Part shown: piece after piece, positions 22,412 to 33,879 of the stretch
Numbering within the stretch: position 1 is the stretch's first letter
How the letters are laid out: every line of letters starts with the position of its first letter
NCBI GenBank assembly: GCA_001414345.1
Contig: LLCB01000047.1
Coordinates: 62,001-126,000, forward strand
Direction of reading: 5' to 3'
DNA: 64,000 bases
From: Hymenoscyphus infarciens
Lineage: Eukaryota; Ascomycota; Leotiomycetes; Helotiales; Helotiaceae
Position numbers and translations under genes: made by a program
The notes under the pieces: model-generated
Told to the model about the DNA's origin: nothing
What the model saw: only the letters and a program-made list of their open reading frames with translations
Databases searched by the model: none

Positions 22412-23944
22412 TCAGGTAACCTTCCGGGTTCCACAGACGCCACAAATGCCAACATCTCCAGCATTTTGGTACTCCCCATCGCGGCAAGCTTCGGATTCGC
22501 AACTCCAAGTGTTGGGGACGAAGTCCGGTTTGAGAACGTGGGCGCACATGCCACAGGTCAATGAGGTTGGCGGGTTTGAGGTCGTACATATCGGACAGGC
22601 TGAATTTGTCGGTGGTTTGGGTTGAGCTGGAGCAGGTTTGTTGGTTTTCTCTGGCGAGGAAGTGGAGGTAACGGGTTTTGAGGACGGCTTGAAAATTTGA
22701 GGTTGCTTGGTCAATGTTGCAGTTGGAGGTCTGTCAGAAGTTGAAGGAGATGGCCGGGCTGGTTTTAATGATTGTGATGATTGTGATGCAGACATCTTCC
22801 GAGGGGGTTTGTATTCGGGAATATCCATCAATTTCGGAGAACTCGATCGTGGTCCCTTCATATCCTCAAGCTCCCTCAGCTCGTTACGTGCATTCGGGTC
22901 TTCTTTATCCTCGTCCTCACAAACCCTAACCATCCCACCCCCATGACGATCGACGAGTCTCTTGCCATTAATATCAACAGCATCATCCGGTTCGATTTTG
23001 ATCCGAGTATCATCATTATCGCCTTCCGTCTCGCTATCGGTTACCAAATCCTCATCCTTGATCTGTGGTTCCTCCTTCGAGACCTCAAATCTCTTCAAGG
23101 CAGCCGCAGCTCTCAGCTCTCGTCCTCGATTGCTCTTCGCCACTCGGGGTTTGCCAGCAGTTCTCTTGCCTTTCTCGAGTTCCGCTTTCAGCTCCTCATC
23201 CTCGCCCAACGCCATTCCATTAACACCAAATTTCTTCTTGATTCTCCGCTCCTTTTGTTCCTTATACGTGATTTTCGGTTTCGGGGCGCTTCGTTTCTTG
23301 GATCCGCGGGATTTGAAGGTTCCACCACACATATGTTCCGGCAGGACTTCGTTGTCTGCTAGGCCTTCTTGGGCAAACGCACCGTTTTCGAGGAGGACAC
23401 CGCGACCCCAAAGACCGTCTCCTGTGTAGGATTTTGACCAGAGTTCCTTCATTTCGGCTGCGAATTCGTTGCGGAGTTTCCAGAATGCTAGAAATAGCCA
23501 TGTTAGCTGACGCAGTTCACAACTGAGTGTCTGCCGCGGGGTAGATACCAGGCCCATGGTTCATCTGCTTATTATGTGCGAGTTCATGCATCATAACCAT
23601 TTGTACGAATTTAAATGGTAACCACATTCCCGTAGAAGGGGACCGGAGAACGAGCTGGATAACTTCGCCATTGTTGAAATTTCGTCCTGAAAACTCTTAG
23701 CTACAGCCCCGCAGCTACCAATGTTGGACCCTGGCATACCCCAAAACTCGAGATTTGGTTCGTACTCCTCCAAGCTCACAATTGCCAGGGAATGTTTGTT
23801 GGTTATCGGGAGACATTGGGCGGCGATTCTTTCAAGATAATCCTTCGCGACGGGTTCGGTGGCGCCGGCAAGGGCCTTGATGAAGACGATGTTTTTGTTG
23901 GGGACTGATTTCTTGTTATTTATCCTTTCCCATCCCAGAGGCAT
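22412..23944 (-). CDS. WLM-domain DNA-dependent metalloprotease, Wss1 family
   Basis: Three exons read as complement of 22,412-23,487, 23,549-23,686 and 23,740-23,944. Introns of 61 and 53 bp have GT-AG ends, and the joins keep the frame through 472 residues. Residues 1-115 form a WLM domain with IAAQCLPI, SLEEYEPNLEFWG and the zinc site HELAHNKQMNH (about residues 102-112, the HExxHxxxxxH pattern). A basic, acidic-tract linker follows. The C-terminus (about 410-470) carries two Cys-rich zinc fingers, CPICTTSNPPTSLTCGMC and then CGVCG near the end. In yeast, Wss1 degrades proteins crosslinked to DNA and binds SUMO and Cdc48, so a role in DNA-protein crosslink repair in the nucleus is inferred. 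The start was chosen because MPLGWERIN matches the expected N-terminus of the domain. All catalytic residues are present, and I judge the gene intact. Confidence 0.93.
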
Positions 23945-24044
23945 CGTGGCGGTTGGGGTGGGGACAGTATTTACTCACATTTACTTTGAGCCTTGGTGGT
24001 CGGGTGAAGTCTGGGTGAACTATTTAGCGCTTCGGGAATCTGGG

Positions 24045-25525
24045 TGAACTATCTGGTGCCCTCGGGTGATGTGGGTTAGAGTTCTGAGCTTTACTCTGCC
24101 CTGCATCATTTCAATAACCAATTGCGAATTGTGAAGTTTTTCTCATTTCTACCTTAGTACAACACCATGAATAATGAATCGATATGGCTACATGAAGCAC
24201 AAGCATTCCATCTTCTCTGAGCCACAGCAGTGCGCTGTTGCAGACCTACATGGAGCTCTTTTTTCCCATCTTCAACTTCCTCTCTGCTAATGATATACTG
24301 CAGAAATGCTAGATCCCTAAGTATAATAAACCAGAATTGAACTGATTATAATCAGAAAAACCGGAACACAAATAGAGCAGTTTGACAAGAGTTTTACATA
24401 ATGAAAAAGATAATTAAATGGAAAAAGTTGACTGGCAAAAGTTTCTCTGCTGCCGCGGATAATCAAATCGAAAAGTTCGGAACAGTTTTTTTAATTTATA
24501 GTTGAAAGGTGTCTCGTATTTTTTGGGTTGAAAACGCTCTAAGGAGCTTGAATTTGGGAGGTGAAAACTCTGCTATATATACAAGGAAAAGGGGTCACGT
24601 GATACCCCCTTTTTCCGTGACAAAAGGTATTCAGAGTAGCATAAACAGCATTTTGAAGAGCCGTTGGCTAGTTTCTTTAGTATAAGGAGTCTTCTACTAA
24701 GCTTTACCCTTACCTTTGACATTTACTAAGATACTTATATCTTCAGTTTAAACGAGAGGTTAGTAGGTGTATGATTTACAACGAGTCAATTACACGTTTT
24801 TCTTAAGTAAAATTATCTAATACTAGTAGAAGACTTTTTATAAGAAAGATCTATGGTTTATTAACTTATCTTTAATCTAAATAAAGAACAAGGAATTTGG
24901 ATATAGAGAAATAATATATATGAACTCACTCTTCTAAGTATAGATATACAACTTAAAGTGACCACTTAGGGTGTATGTTTTTAAGCCTGAAGCGATGTTT
25001 GAAAAGTTCCTTATATCATGTACACGTATTACTATGAGTTTGATGCTCCCGACTGAGCCTCGAGTAATACGCAATTATTCTCGCCGTTGAGTACACGTTT
25101 TTAAGCTGGACTTCTGGTACATGGAACGGACGATGCGATATAAATTCCGAGGATGAGATAAATCTTCAATGAGATGAAAATCAACAGACAAGAGCGATAA
25201 GCTCTGAAGCGACTAATCGAAACTAGGCGGATACTATGGCTTTACTCGCTGCAACGTATGAACTAACCGAGAAGTTTTGGGGGCAACTTTTTATGATGAA
25301 TATTCCTGGCCACAAGATGAATCAAGAGAAAATCGCTAGTGAGTAGACTCCTGGCTTTTAACTTGTCGTGGGTGAGAACTATTTCCTCTTTCTCTTTGCT
25401 TTCACTTGTTGAAAGTTCAATTTAAGATTTCTAATATCATTTCCAGCAAAATGAAATGAAGACATACTACAAGTCGAGAAAGACTGCTAACAAGTAGACA
25501 GTTATATGTATATTTGCTACTCTTA
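24045..25525. other. intergenic, AT-leaning, contains one MITE
   Basis: No frame over 60 codons. Besides the element at 24,509-24,623, the stretch 24,683-24,835 has inverted ends (AGTCTTCTACTAA and TACTAGTAGAAGACT). A similar end sequence, ACTAGTAGAAGACT, is seen near 20,596. Confidence 0.5.
24509..24623 (-). mobile_element. 115 bp MITE, Harbinger-like, copy 2 (inverted)
   Basis: This is the reverse complement of the 13,892 element across its whole length, for example GAAAACGCTCTAAGGAGCTT and GGGGTCACGTGATACCCCCT. The ends have mutated (GTGTCTCG and CGTGACAA). AAG lies on both sides, which fits a 3 bp target duplication. Confidence 0.75.
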
Positions 25526-26275
25526 TCAAACATTTCTCTGGTCAAATATTCTTTCAACTGCTTGACATCGTGTACCTACGCCATGCTGCACAAGTTTCAA
25601 CATCCACTGACATGATTCCATACCATCAGACTTGAACACTGACTCTAGAGTCACTAACGCGTTTTCGAGAGACTGAACATCCTGAGTCAGACTATAAAGA
25701 CGGTTTGCCATATCCTCTCTCGCCACTTTGCTATTACTTTGCTGGGTTTGCTCAACCTCGCGTAAGATCAAGATGAGCTTATTCTGCCACGTGTTCATGA
25801 TCTCCTCAGACTGAAGGTAATCGAAAACACGTAAATCCCTCCACCCTTTAATCTCTCTCCGCTCCTTTATCGCCCCAGCTGTCATTTCATTGCTCCCACA
25901 AATATTCATATCCAGCTCATAGCATGCTTGCAATACATGCCATAGTGAGAACGCAGCAACAGGATGGAACTGGAAAAAGAGGCCGATATCTAGTGATCGG
26001 GGATTCCTTTCATAAGCAGCGATTTGGTCGGAGTCCGCCTGTTTGAATTGTTCTCCCCAATCTAGCAGTCGATCTTTCCATTCTGGAGAAAATATCTCTT
26101 CTCCTTCGTATTGTTGAGTGTTTTGTTCATACCACTTGAAAACGTCCTTTTGATTGAATGACAGTCGATTACTAGAGTTGCGTCGTCCTCGGTCTGGAAG
26201 TTTCTGTCGTTTTGAGGAAGGGTAGGAGGGATTTGGAGAAAGTTTGTTCTTTTGAGACCGAGAGTAACTGTACAT
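25526..26275 (-). CDS. uncharacterised fungal protein (249 residues), intronless
   Basis: The frame starts with MYSYSRSQKNKLSPN and runs uninterrupted to a TGA at 25,526-25,528. The first 45 residues are basic and Ser-rich (SSKRQKLPDRGRRNSSNRLS), a possible nuclear localisation segment. The remainder is predicted by eye to be mostly helical and acidic, with aromatic clusters (WKDRLLDWGEQFKQAD, LFFQFHPVAAFSLWHVLQA) and a late heptad-like stretch (LYSLTQDVQSLENALVTLES) that may form a coiled coil. There is no signal peptide and no recognised domain. Codon use resembles that of the neighbouring WLM gene, and both are on the minus strand. I consider it a real gene of unknown function. Confidence 0.7.
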   Translation of the reverse strand: MYSYSRSQKNKLSPNPSYPSSKRQKLPDRGRRNSSNRLSFNQKDVFKWYEQNTQQYEGEEIFSPEWKDRLLDWGEQFKQADSDQIAAYERNPRSLDIGLFFQFHPVAAFSLWHVLQACYELDMNICGSNEMTAGAIKERREIKGWRDLRVFDYLQSEEIMNTWQNKLILILREVEQTQQSNSKVAREDMANRLYSLTQDVQSLENALVTLESVFKSDGMESCQWMLKLVQHGVGTRCQAVERIFDQRNV

Positions 26276-26279
26276 CACG

Positions 26280-26873
26280 TCGGTGCCGCAGAAATGTGTA
26301 AAAAGGATGACACGATGATTGGTAGGAATTCGAGTATGTTAGATGTAGATTGAACAATGTATAGGTTGTTTTCAGTCCGAGGAGTCTTATACTGAACTTG
26401 GTCAACCTGAAGTCGAGACTGCGGACGATAGTAAATCACAGGCGGGAACGTCGGTGAATCATGCATCCTGTTGCAGGTGGATGAGGGAATAATCTGTCAC
26501 AGCCCTCGTCACCTGCATACTGGCGTTTTCTACAGGTTAAGGCGGCGGCAGATTTTTCCGGCAGTGCAGTCTGACACAACACTCACCGAACACTGCCCAT
26601 ACACCGTAAGCCTACAGGCCTTATTCAAAGAACCACCGGGACCCCAGGCGATAGGTACCAAGGCTGTTTCTTCCAAAATTGAAGAACGGTGTTAACTTCA
26701 GTTTTTCAAATCAGCGTTTCCTCGCTTATACGTTTCCCAAATTGAGACAAGATTCTCCTAGCTGGCTAGGGGATGGCTAGTTTGCAAGTTGGCAATTGTT
26801 TATTAGAACACAACATCTTGGCCGGACTCCAAAAAATCTCAGCAAGACCCAAAAACTTCAATCTTCCGAATTT
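26280..26873. other. intergenic, no gene recognised
   Basis: Only short frames without domains. The first part is the probable promoter of the 25,526 gene and the last part is the 3' flank of the HET pseudogene. Confidence 0.4.
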
Positions 26874-29185
26874 TTATCGCAATTGGAAGCGTTTTGACTT
26901 TTCACGCAATTGGGGAAGTTCTCCACCCTCCATACCAGAGACCGCTTCGCCTTGCATTATTCCATAAATAAAGCATTCCCCAATCATCTCATAATACGTA
27001 TCGCCCTCATGCGGACGAAGTACCACAGGCACACTGCACCCAAACAGAAGGCAAATGATATCACTCTCGTTGGTCTTCCCCGGTAATAGACCATACGTCT
27101 CTCTTCCTTCGATTTTGTTCCCTTTCAACTCAATGTGTGCGAATTTCCTTCCCCAAATAACATGCTTGACTCGTTTCAAAAAAGATTTGCATAAACTAGG
27201 CGCAAAAGGCAGTTTCATGACTTCGTCGGGGTCGATGTCTCCAGAAGGGCTTCGATTGTTGAGAGCCTCCATACAAGCCCGAGGGTACCAGCTTGGTGTA
27301 TTCCTTCCATACTGGCCGCGATCAGCGACCATTGTCCGCCAAAACTCCTCTGGTACTCGTGGTGTATCTAATGACCAATTGCCCCTCGCCTCAAACTCGT
27401 CTTCGTCAAAACCAGCCAATTCAAGAGCATCGGAGAAAATCATTCCTTTCCCTGCCCGATCGGACAACGCATAGACTTTACCAACATGAAGACCTTGGAC
27501 GAAAAGACGGCCGTCGCAAATTTTGCCCCGTGGTTGTCCCTCCGATCCCTCAACGCTGTTCCTTTCTCCAAACTCAAAGATTGGTGGTAGATTCAATGTT
27601 GCACAATAATTCTTGTGGCTCGTTTCGAAAGAGTTCCAAACAAAGCTGTCCCCCTTGACTCTTTTCAGGTTTGCCATGGGAAGATTCAGTGATCAAGGGT
27701 ATCCAAGATGGTAACTCCTGCTTCCGGGCAAGCTTTTGCCTGAATTTCTTGTCGAAAATCTCTTTATGTGGCGACTTTGGGATAGCTTTGTCTGGGGTAG
27801 CCCAGTTGCGAAGTAAGATGTCGAGTGATTTTGACTTTTCGGCGCAGTAGGTTATGAAATTTGTATAGACATCTAGTAGGAGTTTGCGTTTGTAATCAGG
27901 CTCAAGTCTCTGGTCCAATTTTTGGTTCTCGTCATGGGTATCGTTAGCCAATGACAGAACAGCGTATATCGTATCCCTAGGCTCGGTTGCTTCGAAAGGT
28001 AGCATACTTGAGACCAGAATCTCCAAAGACATCATTCGCTGTTGTATTTTTCCGTCTCTATCCCGTCGGAAAAAACTGTTTGTAAAGTCCACAAGGATGT
28101 TGGCGCCTAAATCCTCAATACTCTGGGCTGCGACTATCTCCTTGCTGTCTCTTGCTGTTTTGCTAAGCTCACTCAATACAGGTGGGATAATCCGCTCTTT
28201 ACAATTCATAAAAATCGCAATAGCATCTGAAAAATCCGACCAGGGCATCCTTTCTTTCCCGTACACCACGATGGCATTATGAGCAAGCGCAAGCTTTTGA
28301 ACCACCCAACGACGGCTGAACCATTTATTTCGCATAAGCCGGATAACATCTATGGCGCTCTCGACTAGTTTCGAGTTGTTGGCTGCTTCAAATTAGTTTT
28401 GACATATGCCGTAAAAAAATACGACTCACACTCGAGCTCTCTCAGCAATTTTTCCAAATTTTGGAGATGAAGAATTTGTCTCAAGAAAGCGAAGCAAGGC
28501 TTTGGAACGGGGCGTTCAGTAGTTCCATCGCCCAGCCAGACGCTCACGGTGTCGGCGTTGACATATAACCTATGCATTTTCGCGATCGCTCCTCTGGATT
28601 GTACTGGTTGATGCACAAAGCATCTATCCACAATGTTTGCGGTTCCCTTCTGTTTCTGAAGTGGACTAATGCGCTTTTGAGATTTCTTCTAACCATTAAT
28701 GTGCCATCTCTGGCTCCCTCCCTGTAGCTGCTGTTCATTGCGTTGATAATTGCTTGCTCGCGTGCCAGCGGGTCTTTGGGCTCATCGAGAGTTTTGAAAC
28801 TTGATACACTGATCGTATCTATTGGGTCACCCTGGCCCCAAAAGTATGAAAGCGCGCTGAATTTCTGCGCTCTTGTTTTTGGATTGGCGCAATCATTGAG
28901 AGCGCTTGGGACCAACTTGACCCTGATCGGATCCTTTTTCTTGCCTGGTTCAAGGACCAAAACGCGGATTTCTTCGTCCAGTAATTCTCTCAGGGGTTGA
29001 TACTGGTAGGTGTCTGCAAGCTGAGGAAGCCCTTTGAGAATGGTTCGTCGCAAGCGATTGATTGTATTCTTCGTTTGGCCTGGATGCGCGGTCCCTTCGT
29101 CAAGCCCCACCTCGCTAGTTCTCCTAACTCTAACTCTACTCGTTCTGCTGCTGTCACCATCACTGCTGAATTCAGAGTCAGACAT
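26874..29185 (-). pseudogene. HET-domain (heterokaryon incompatibility) gene, frameshifted
   Basis: Reading from the ATG at 29,185, the HET domain appears in order: SALSYFWGQGD, then LWIDALCINQYNPEER, then KMHRLYVNADTVSVWLGDG, and after a 47 bp GT-AG intron (28,383-28,429) KWFSRRWVVQKLALAHNAIV. The C-terminal part has PSWIPLITESS, KRVKGDSFV and GECFIYGIMQGEAV, typical of this family. Two frame changes have no possible intron: near 28,581-28,592 (between NPEER and KMHRLY) and near 27,655-27,685 (between PSWIPLI and KGDSFV). An intact protein would be about 750 residues. HET proteins trigger cell death after fusion of incompatible strains, and they are numerous and fast-evolving in Pezizomycotina. 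Sequencing error is possible, but two independent shifts favour a pseudogene or null allele. Confidence 0.85.
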
Positions 29186-29750
29186 GTCGTCCTTGGTCGG
29201 GTTTGAGTAGGGCTTCGATATTCAATACACGCATAATGACACTGATAATCAAGAATGCGGGGACACAGAACAATAACCACAGATATTATACGGCATGCGG
29301 CTCAGTGCCATTTCAGCGCTCGATTCCCCGGCAGCTCAGCCCATTTCGGCTTGCATATGCATGCGAATTGCTGGACGGCTAAACTTGACTCTTTGATCAA
29401 CGACTGAAGCATCGTGAGAAGGCACTGAGTCCCCACCAGTACCAGTTTTCGTGAAGCGGAAGTTTGCTAGAAGTGTATTTGTCAAGGAATTCTCGTTTCA
29501 ACCAGCAATTCAGAGACAGAAACCATAACTTGAAGAACAATTTGAAGCGTATACTGGCTCAGCTTTTCCGTAAAGTGGCCGATGTTTTTGCCTTTTCTAG
29601 TGCCTCATTTTTCCTGGGGGCGGCTGACATGGAGGGTGGAGGTTGCAACAATGGCATGCACCTATCCTAATCCTGTTTAATAAGCAAGGATTGAAGATCG
29701 GGCTATAATGTATGTCCATAACCCAGAACAGGGCAATTGTAACGAGCGGG
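29186..29750. other. 5' flank of the HET pseudogene, no gene
   Basis: No frame with a domain. GC content falls toward the AT-rich block that begins after 29,750. Confidence 0.4.
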
Positions 29751-29895
29751 CTGCAGGTAGGTCTGCACAACGAATAAAAGCTACGAATATATTTAGAATA
29801 TTCACGCTTTTCCACGGATAAATTACCCTTTGAATTATTCAAGAATAAGGAGCGTTTGGAGTGTAAATAGCAGTCGTTTATTCATGAATATTCTA

Positions 29896-30048
29896 TGTTA
29901 AACATCACAGTATATACTCCCTATAATACGCTATAATGTTGTCTCTCTAGCCTCCTAGATTATGTACCTATATAAGAAGGGGAGTATGCCCCTAAGGGAT
30001 ACTTCTTAAGTAATATAATATAGGTTCTACTCACTATACTGTTTAATA
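29896..30048 (+). repeat. 5' LTR of Copia element (153 bp)
   Basis: It begins TGTTAAACATCACAG and ends GTTTAATA, with TTCTA (29,891-29,895) directly before it. Compared with the 3' LTR it shows about 13 differences, all C/T or G/A. Confidence 0.9.
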
Positions 30049-30949
30049 GGTTATAAGCCTAGAATTCTATACTAACTTCTAAAGATTAGCTAAGTCTTTA
30101 ATAAGCTAAGAAGTAGAACTTACTAACGCTTTATAGTATGTATATTATAAAGATACTAAGGAAATAATTCTAAGTAGCTCTAACCTTATACTATAATAAA
30201 GAAAGATAGCGTAGGTCCTAAGTACAAAGATCCTACTAAAATAAAAATACAGAGATAAGGTTAAAACGTCCGAGTATACTCTAGACTCTGAAACCTTATA
30301 CTTAACGTCTCTAAAAAAATTTAGTAATATTACTCTTTAATATACTAATCTCCTACTTTATTACTAAAAAGTCTCTTCACTAGACTACTTAAATCTAATT
30401 TCAATTTACTAATATAAGACAATATCCTCCTCTATCTTAAAAGATAATAAATAAGACCTCGCCTCTAGTATTATATACCCCTCTTAAACCTTTCTATAAG
30501 AACTATTTACTAACTTTCTCCTACCTTTTTTCTAAGAAAGCTTTTCTAAAAGTATTAATAATATATCTATTCACTTGTTCTATATAGAGACCGACTATTC
30601 TTATACTCTATATACTCTATAAGAGTAACCTCTTAATATCTTTAAAGACTTAGACAACTCTGATCCTAACTACTTAGACTCTAATTAGAGCGACGTAGAA
30701 GAAGAAATCCTCGAAGTCGCTACTTCTCTTCTATCTCTAAACTAGGACCTTAAACTCTTTAGTCTTTAAGTAAGAACCTATAAAGAGAGACCTAAGAGAA
30801 GTTATAATAGTTTAGATACCCTCTCTAATACCCCTGTACTAAAGCTAAAAAGAAGATATCTACTTCTAAGAGATCTTTAAGCGTCTCTATTACTATATAC
30901 GTCCTAGAACTTAGGTCTAATAACTAGTAAGAGTTTAAGTATAGAGTAG

Positions 30950-31780
30950 AAGAATAGATCGTTATTAACGCTTATAATAATTATTATATAAATATTACCT
31001 CTATCGAGGCTAAGCTAGGCTCTAAAACCCTAGCTTAATTTATAAGAAGAATAGCCGAATACTAGCGAAGGATAATATAAGCTATGACTACTATATATAT
31101 ACGCTTAGACTCTACTACGCTAACGGAGATCGAATACTATATAACTTTTAAGAAGCTGATAAATAGGCTAAAAGGACTATACTAATCTTAAAGTATAGAT
31201 ATACTTATTAATCTTACTCTTTAATTCTAGCGCTTTAAACTTAAGAGTTATAAATTAATTAGAGAATATACTACCGCCTTTCTTAACTTTAATACTAACT
31301 TAGTCTAAATCTCTAAAAACGCTAAAAAGACTAATCTAGACATAGTCTTAAAATTTATAAACGATCTTAACTCTTTATATACTAATCACGTAGTAGATTT
31401 CTAAAGAAACCGAACCTTTATTATAGCCTATAATATAGATACTAAGAATAACCCTATTTAGGTGGTCTCCTTTACTAAACTTATTAATACTACTATTACT
31501 AAAGAAAAGCATATAACTTAAGAAAACGACCGATATATAGTAATAATAGTAATAGTAGTAATAGTAACGGCTCCGTTATTATAACTTACCTTACTAGCTT
31601 ACTAACGTATTATTAATTACTATAACTTCTATAATAAAAATGAATATCTAGAAATAAACTACTATATTAAATATCTTAAAAAGCGTCTAGTACGACGGTT
31701 AAGCTCTAAGAGTAAGATAACTAAACCTAAAGGAAAAGGTAAAGGTAAAAGAGAGCGAAAACCTAGAGTATAAGACAACT
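30950..31780 (+). pseudogene. Copia gag relic with zinc knuckle
   Basis: At 31,621-31,662 the frame reads with Tyr at positions 1, 4, 9 and 14, exactly the CX2CX4HX4C spacing with Cys (TGY) and His (CAY) both turned to Tyr (TAY) by G-to-A and C-to-T changes. A basic stretch follows. Upstream short segments resemble a retrotransposon capsid region, but too many stops remain to delimit it. Confidence 0.6.
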
Positions 31781-32519
31781 TCGACGATAATACTCTAATA
31801 CTATATACTTATAGAGTAATAGTAATAGACGTCTCTAATAACTTCTATGAATAACTCTTTATATCTCTTATTAATTAACTACTAATCTTTAAGAGAATAC
31901 CTATTAATATAGCTCTAGTAGTAGTAGTAATAAAACTAAGTAATTTTAAAGGAGCTAAGTTTAATCTCTAGATAGAATAGCTACTTAATATAAGGTACTC
32001 TTACTATTATATTATTAACTACTTATTATTTACTAAATATAAGAACCTACCTAATATAAAACCTATTACTAATATTAAAGGCTTAGTATATACTCTAGTA
32101 AGTATTAGCTCTATAAAAATCTTTACTAGAACTAAGGCTATTCTTCTCTTAAACGTTTACTATATCCTATAACTAAGATATAACCTTATTTTAATAAGAT
32201 AGCTAGAAGAGGAGGGCTATAACTAGGGCTAGACAAAGAAACCTTTTAAGCTCTAGTTTAATATTAGCTAAGAACGATTTACGTCTATAAAGTAAGGTAA
32301 TATCTACTTCTTAGATATATAAAAGCTATTTCTAGTCTTTGTCTCTATACTAGATCCTAAGAGGGGACCTAACTATAGTACTATAGCGCTTATAGCTTGT
32401 TAATAAATTATAATAGTAGCTTATAACCTAGACTCTAGGTTACTACTTTAGTATAAGCAACTTAGTTATCTAAGGGAATCAAATATTAAGAGACTACTAG
32501 AGGTCTTAGTTAGCGTAGA

Positions 32520-33130
32520 CTTTAATAAACTCTTAAAAGATTATAAATCAACCTATTAAGTATATATCTTTAAGGCTATAAAAGCTAAATCTACGCGTAG
32601 GAATCATATTAAACCTAGCTAGTATATACTAGACCTAGTATACTTTAATCTTTATAGCCTAATCTCTATAAACAGTAGCTTAGGAGAACGCTACTTTATA
32701 TACGTTATATGTGATAAGACTAAATTTAGATATATTAAGGCTCTTAAAAGAAAGAGAGAAGCTTTTAACTTCTTTCTCGAATTTAAGACATACTTTAAGT
32801 ATAGAAATACTAAAATCTACCGAGTGTAAGCAGATAGAGGAGAACTATCCTCCTTAGAACTCTTCTAAGAATACTATTAAAAAGAGAGCATTGTAATTAA
32901 GCTAATAATAGCCTACTATCTAAGCTAGAACAGAGGGGCTAAAAGATATAGCTAAACACTTTAGTGAAAAGCGTCTATTTTAATATATACTTTAGGAATC
33001 CTAAACAACTAGTGGCTAGAGGTTATATAGACTGTATAGTACCTTACTAATTATAGCCTATATCGATTATTAAGACATAAAACACCTTATAAGGCTATTA
33101 ATAGATACGCCTTTAAGAGCTATTACCTTT
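32520..33130 (+). pseudogene. Copia integrase relic
   Basis: Reading through RIP stops, segments such as RYFIYVICDKTKFRYIKALK, then ADRGELSSLELF and a region resembling SQNGVAER can be followed. They correspond to the central DDE core and the H/NG-x-AER region of Copia integrases. The stops fall at positions where CAG, CAA or TGG codons would be expected. Confidence 0.65.
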
Positions 33131-33879
33131 ATACTCTAGGTTCTAAGATATAGACTATAATTAGATATAAGAAAAAGAAGCTTAAAGTAAGAGTAAATAA
33201 AAGTATTCTAATTAGATATAAGAGAGATACTATCTATAGAATACTTCTTCTTAATAGTAAAGTAATAAGAGTAAGCAACGTTTATATTAAAGAACGAATA
33301 CTTACTAATTTTAACTTATATAATACTAAAAGATACTACTTCTCTAAGTTAAAAAGCGATAAAAGTAGTAACGACGACGAACTTTACTAAAAGAAGCTTA
33401 TAAAGCTACTAATACTAATAAAAGTAATAGTACTAAGGATGACTACTAATAGCGTTAACGACTATACCTTCGACCTCTCTATAAGAGTAGTATAACTAGC
33501 GAAATCTAGCTCTGTACTAGTACTATAATCTAAGCTATAGCTAGCGCTTCTACGATAGATTACCTAAAGCGTTACTAGAGAATAGGAGTTCTAGGAAATA
33601 TATAATACCTTAAGAGAAGTCTTAGGCGTTATCTTTCTAGCTCTAGTAAATAATTAGAGATATATTATAGTAGAAGTACTATAAGTATAGTAGGTTATAA
33701 ATACTAATATTAGCAAAAGCTCTAATAGCAAATTAATACTACTACCTAGCTTTAATAACGAGGAAGAAGCCTAAGCCTTCTTTATTAGATACGCTTTTAT
33801 AGGCGTTATAAGACTAATAGAGCTCTATAAACCTAAGACCTAGTAAGAAGCCCGCTAGAGTAGCTAGTAGCACTTCTAG

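Noticed and set aside
22707..23429. Long plus-strand frames opposite the WLM gene (79-155 codons)
   Set aside because: They are shadows of the third exon, whose minus-strand reading has domains and spliced continuity. The plus frames are Ser-rich antisense translations.
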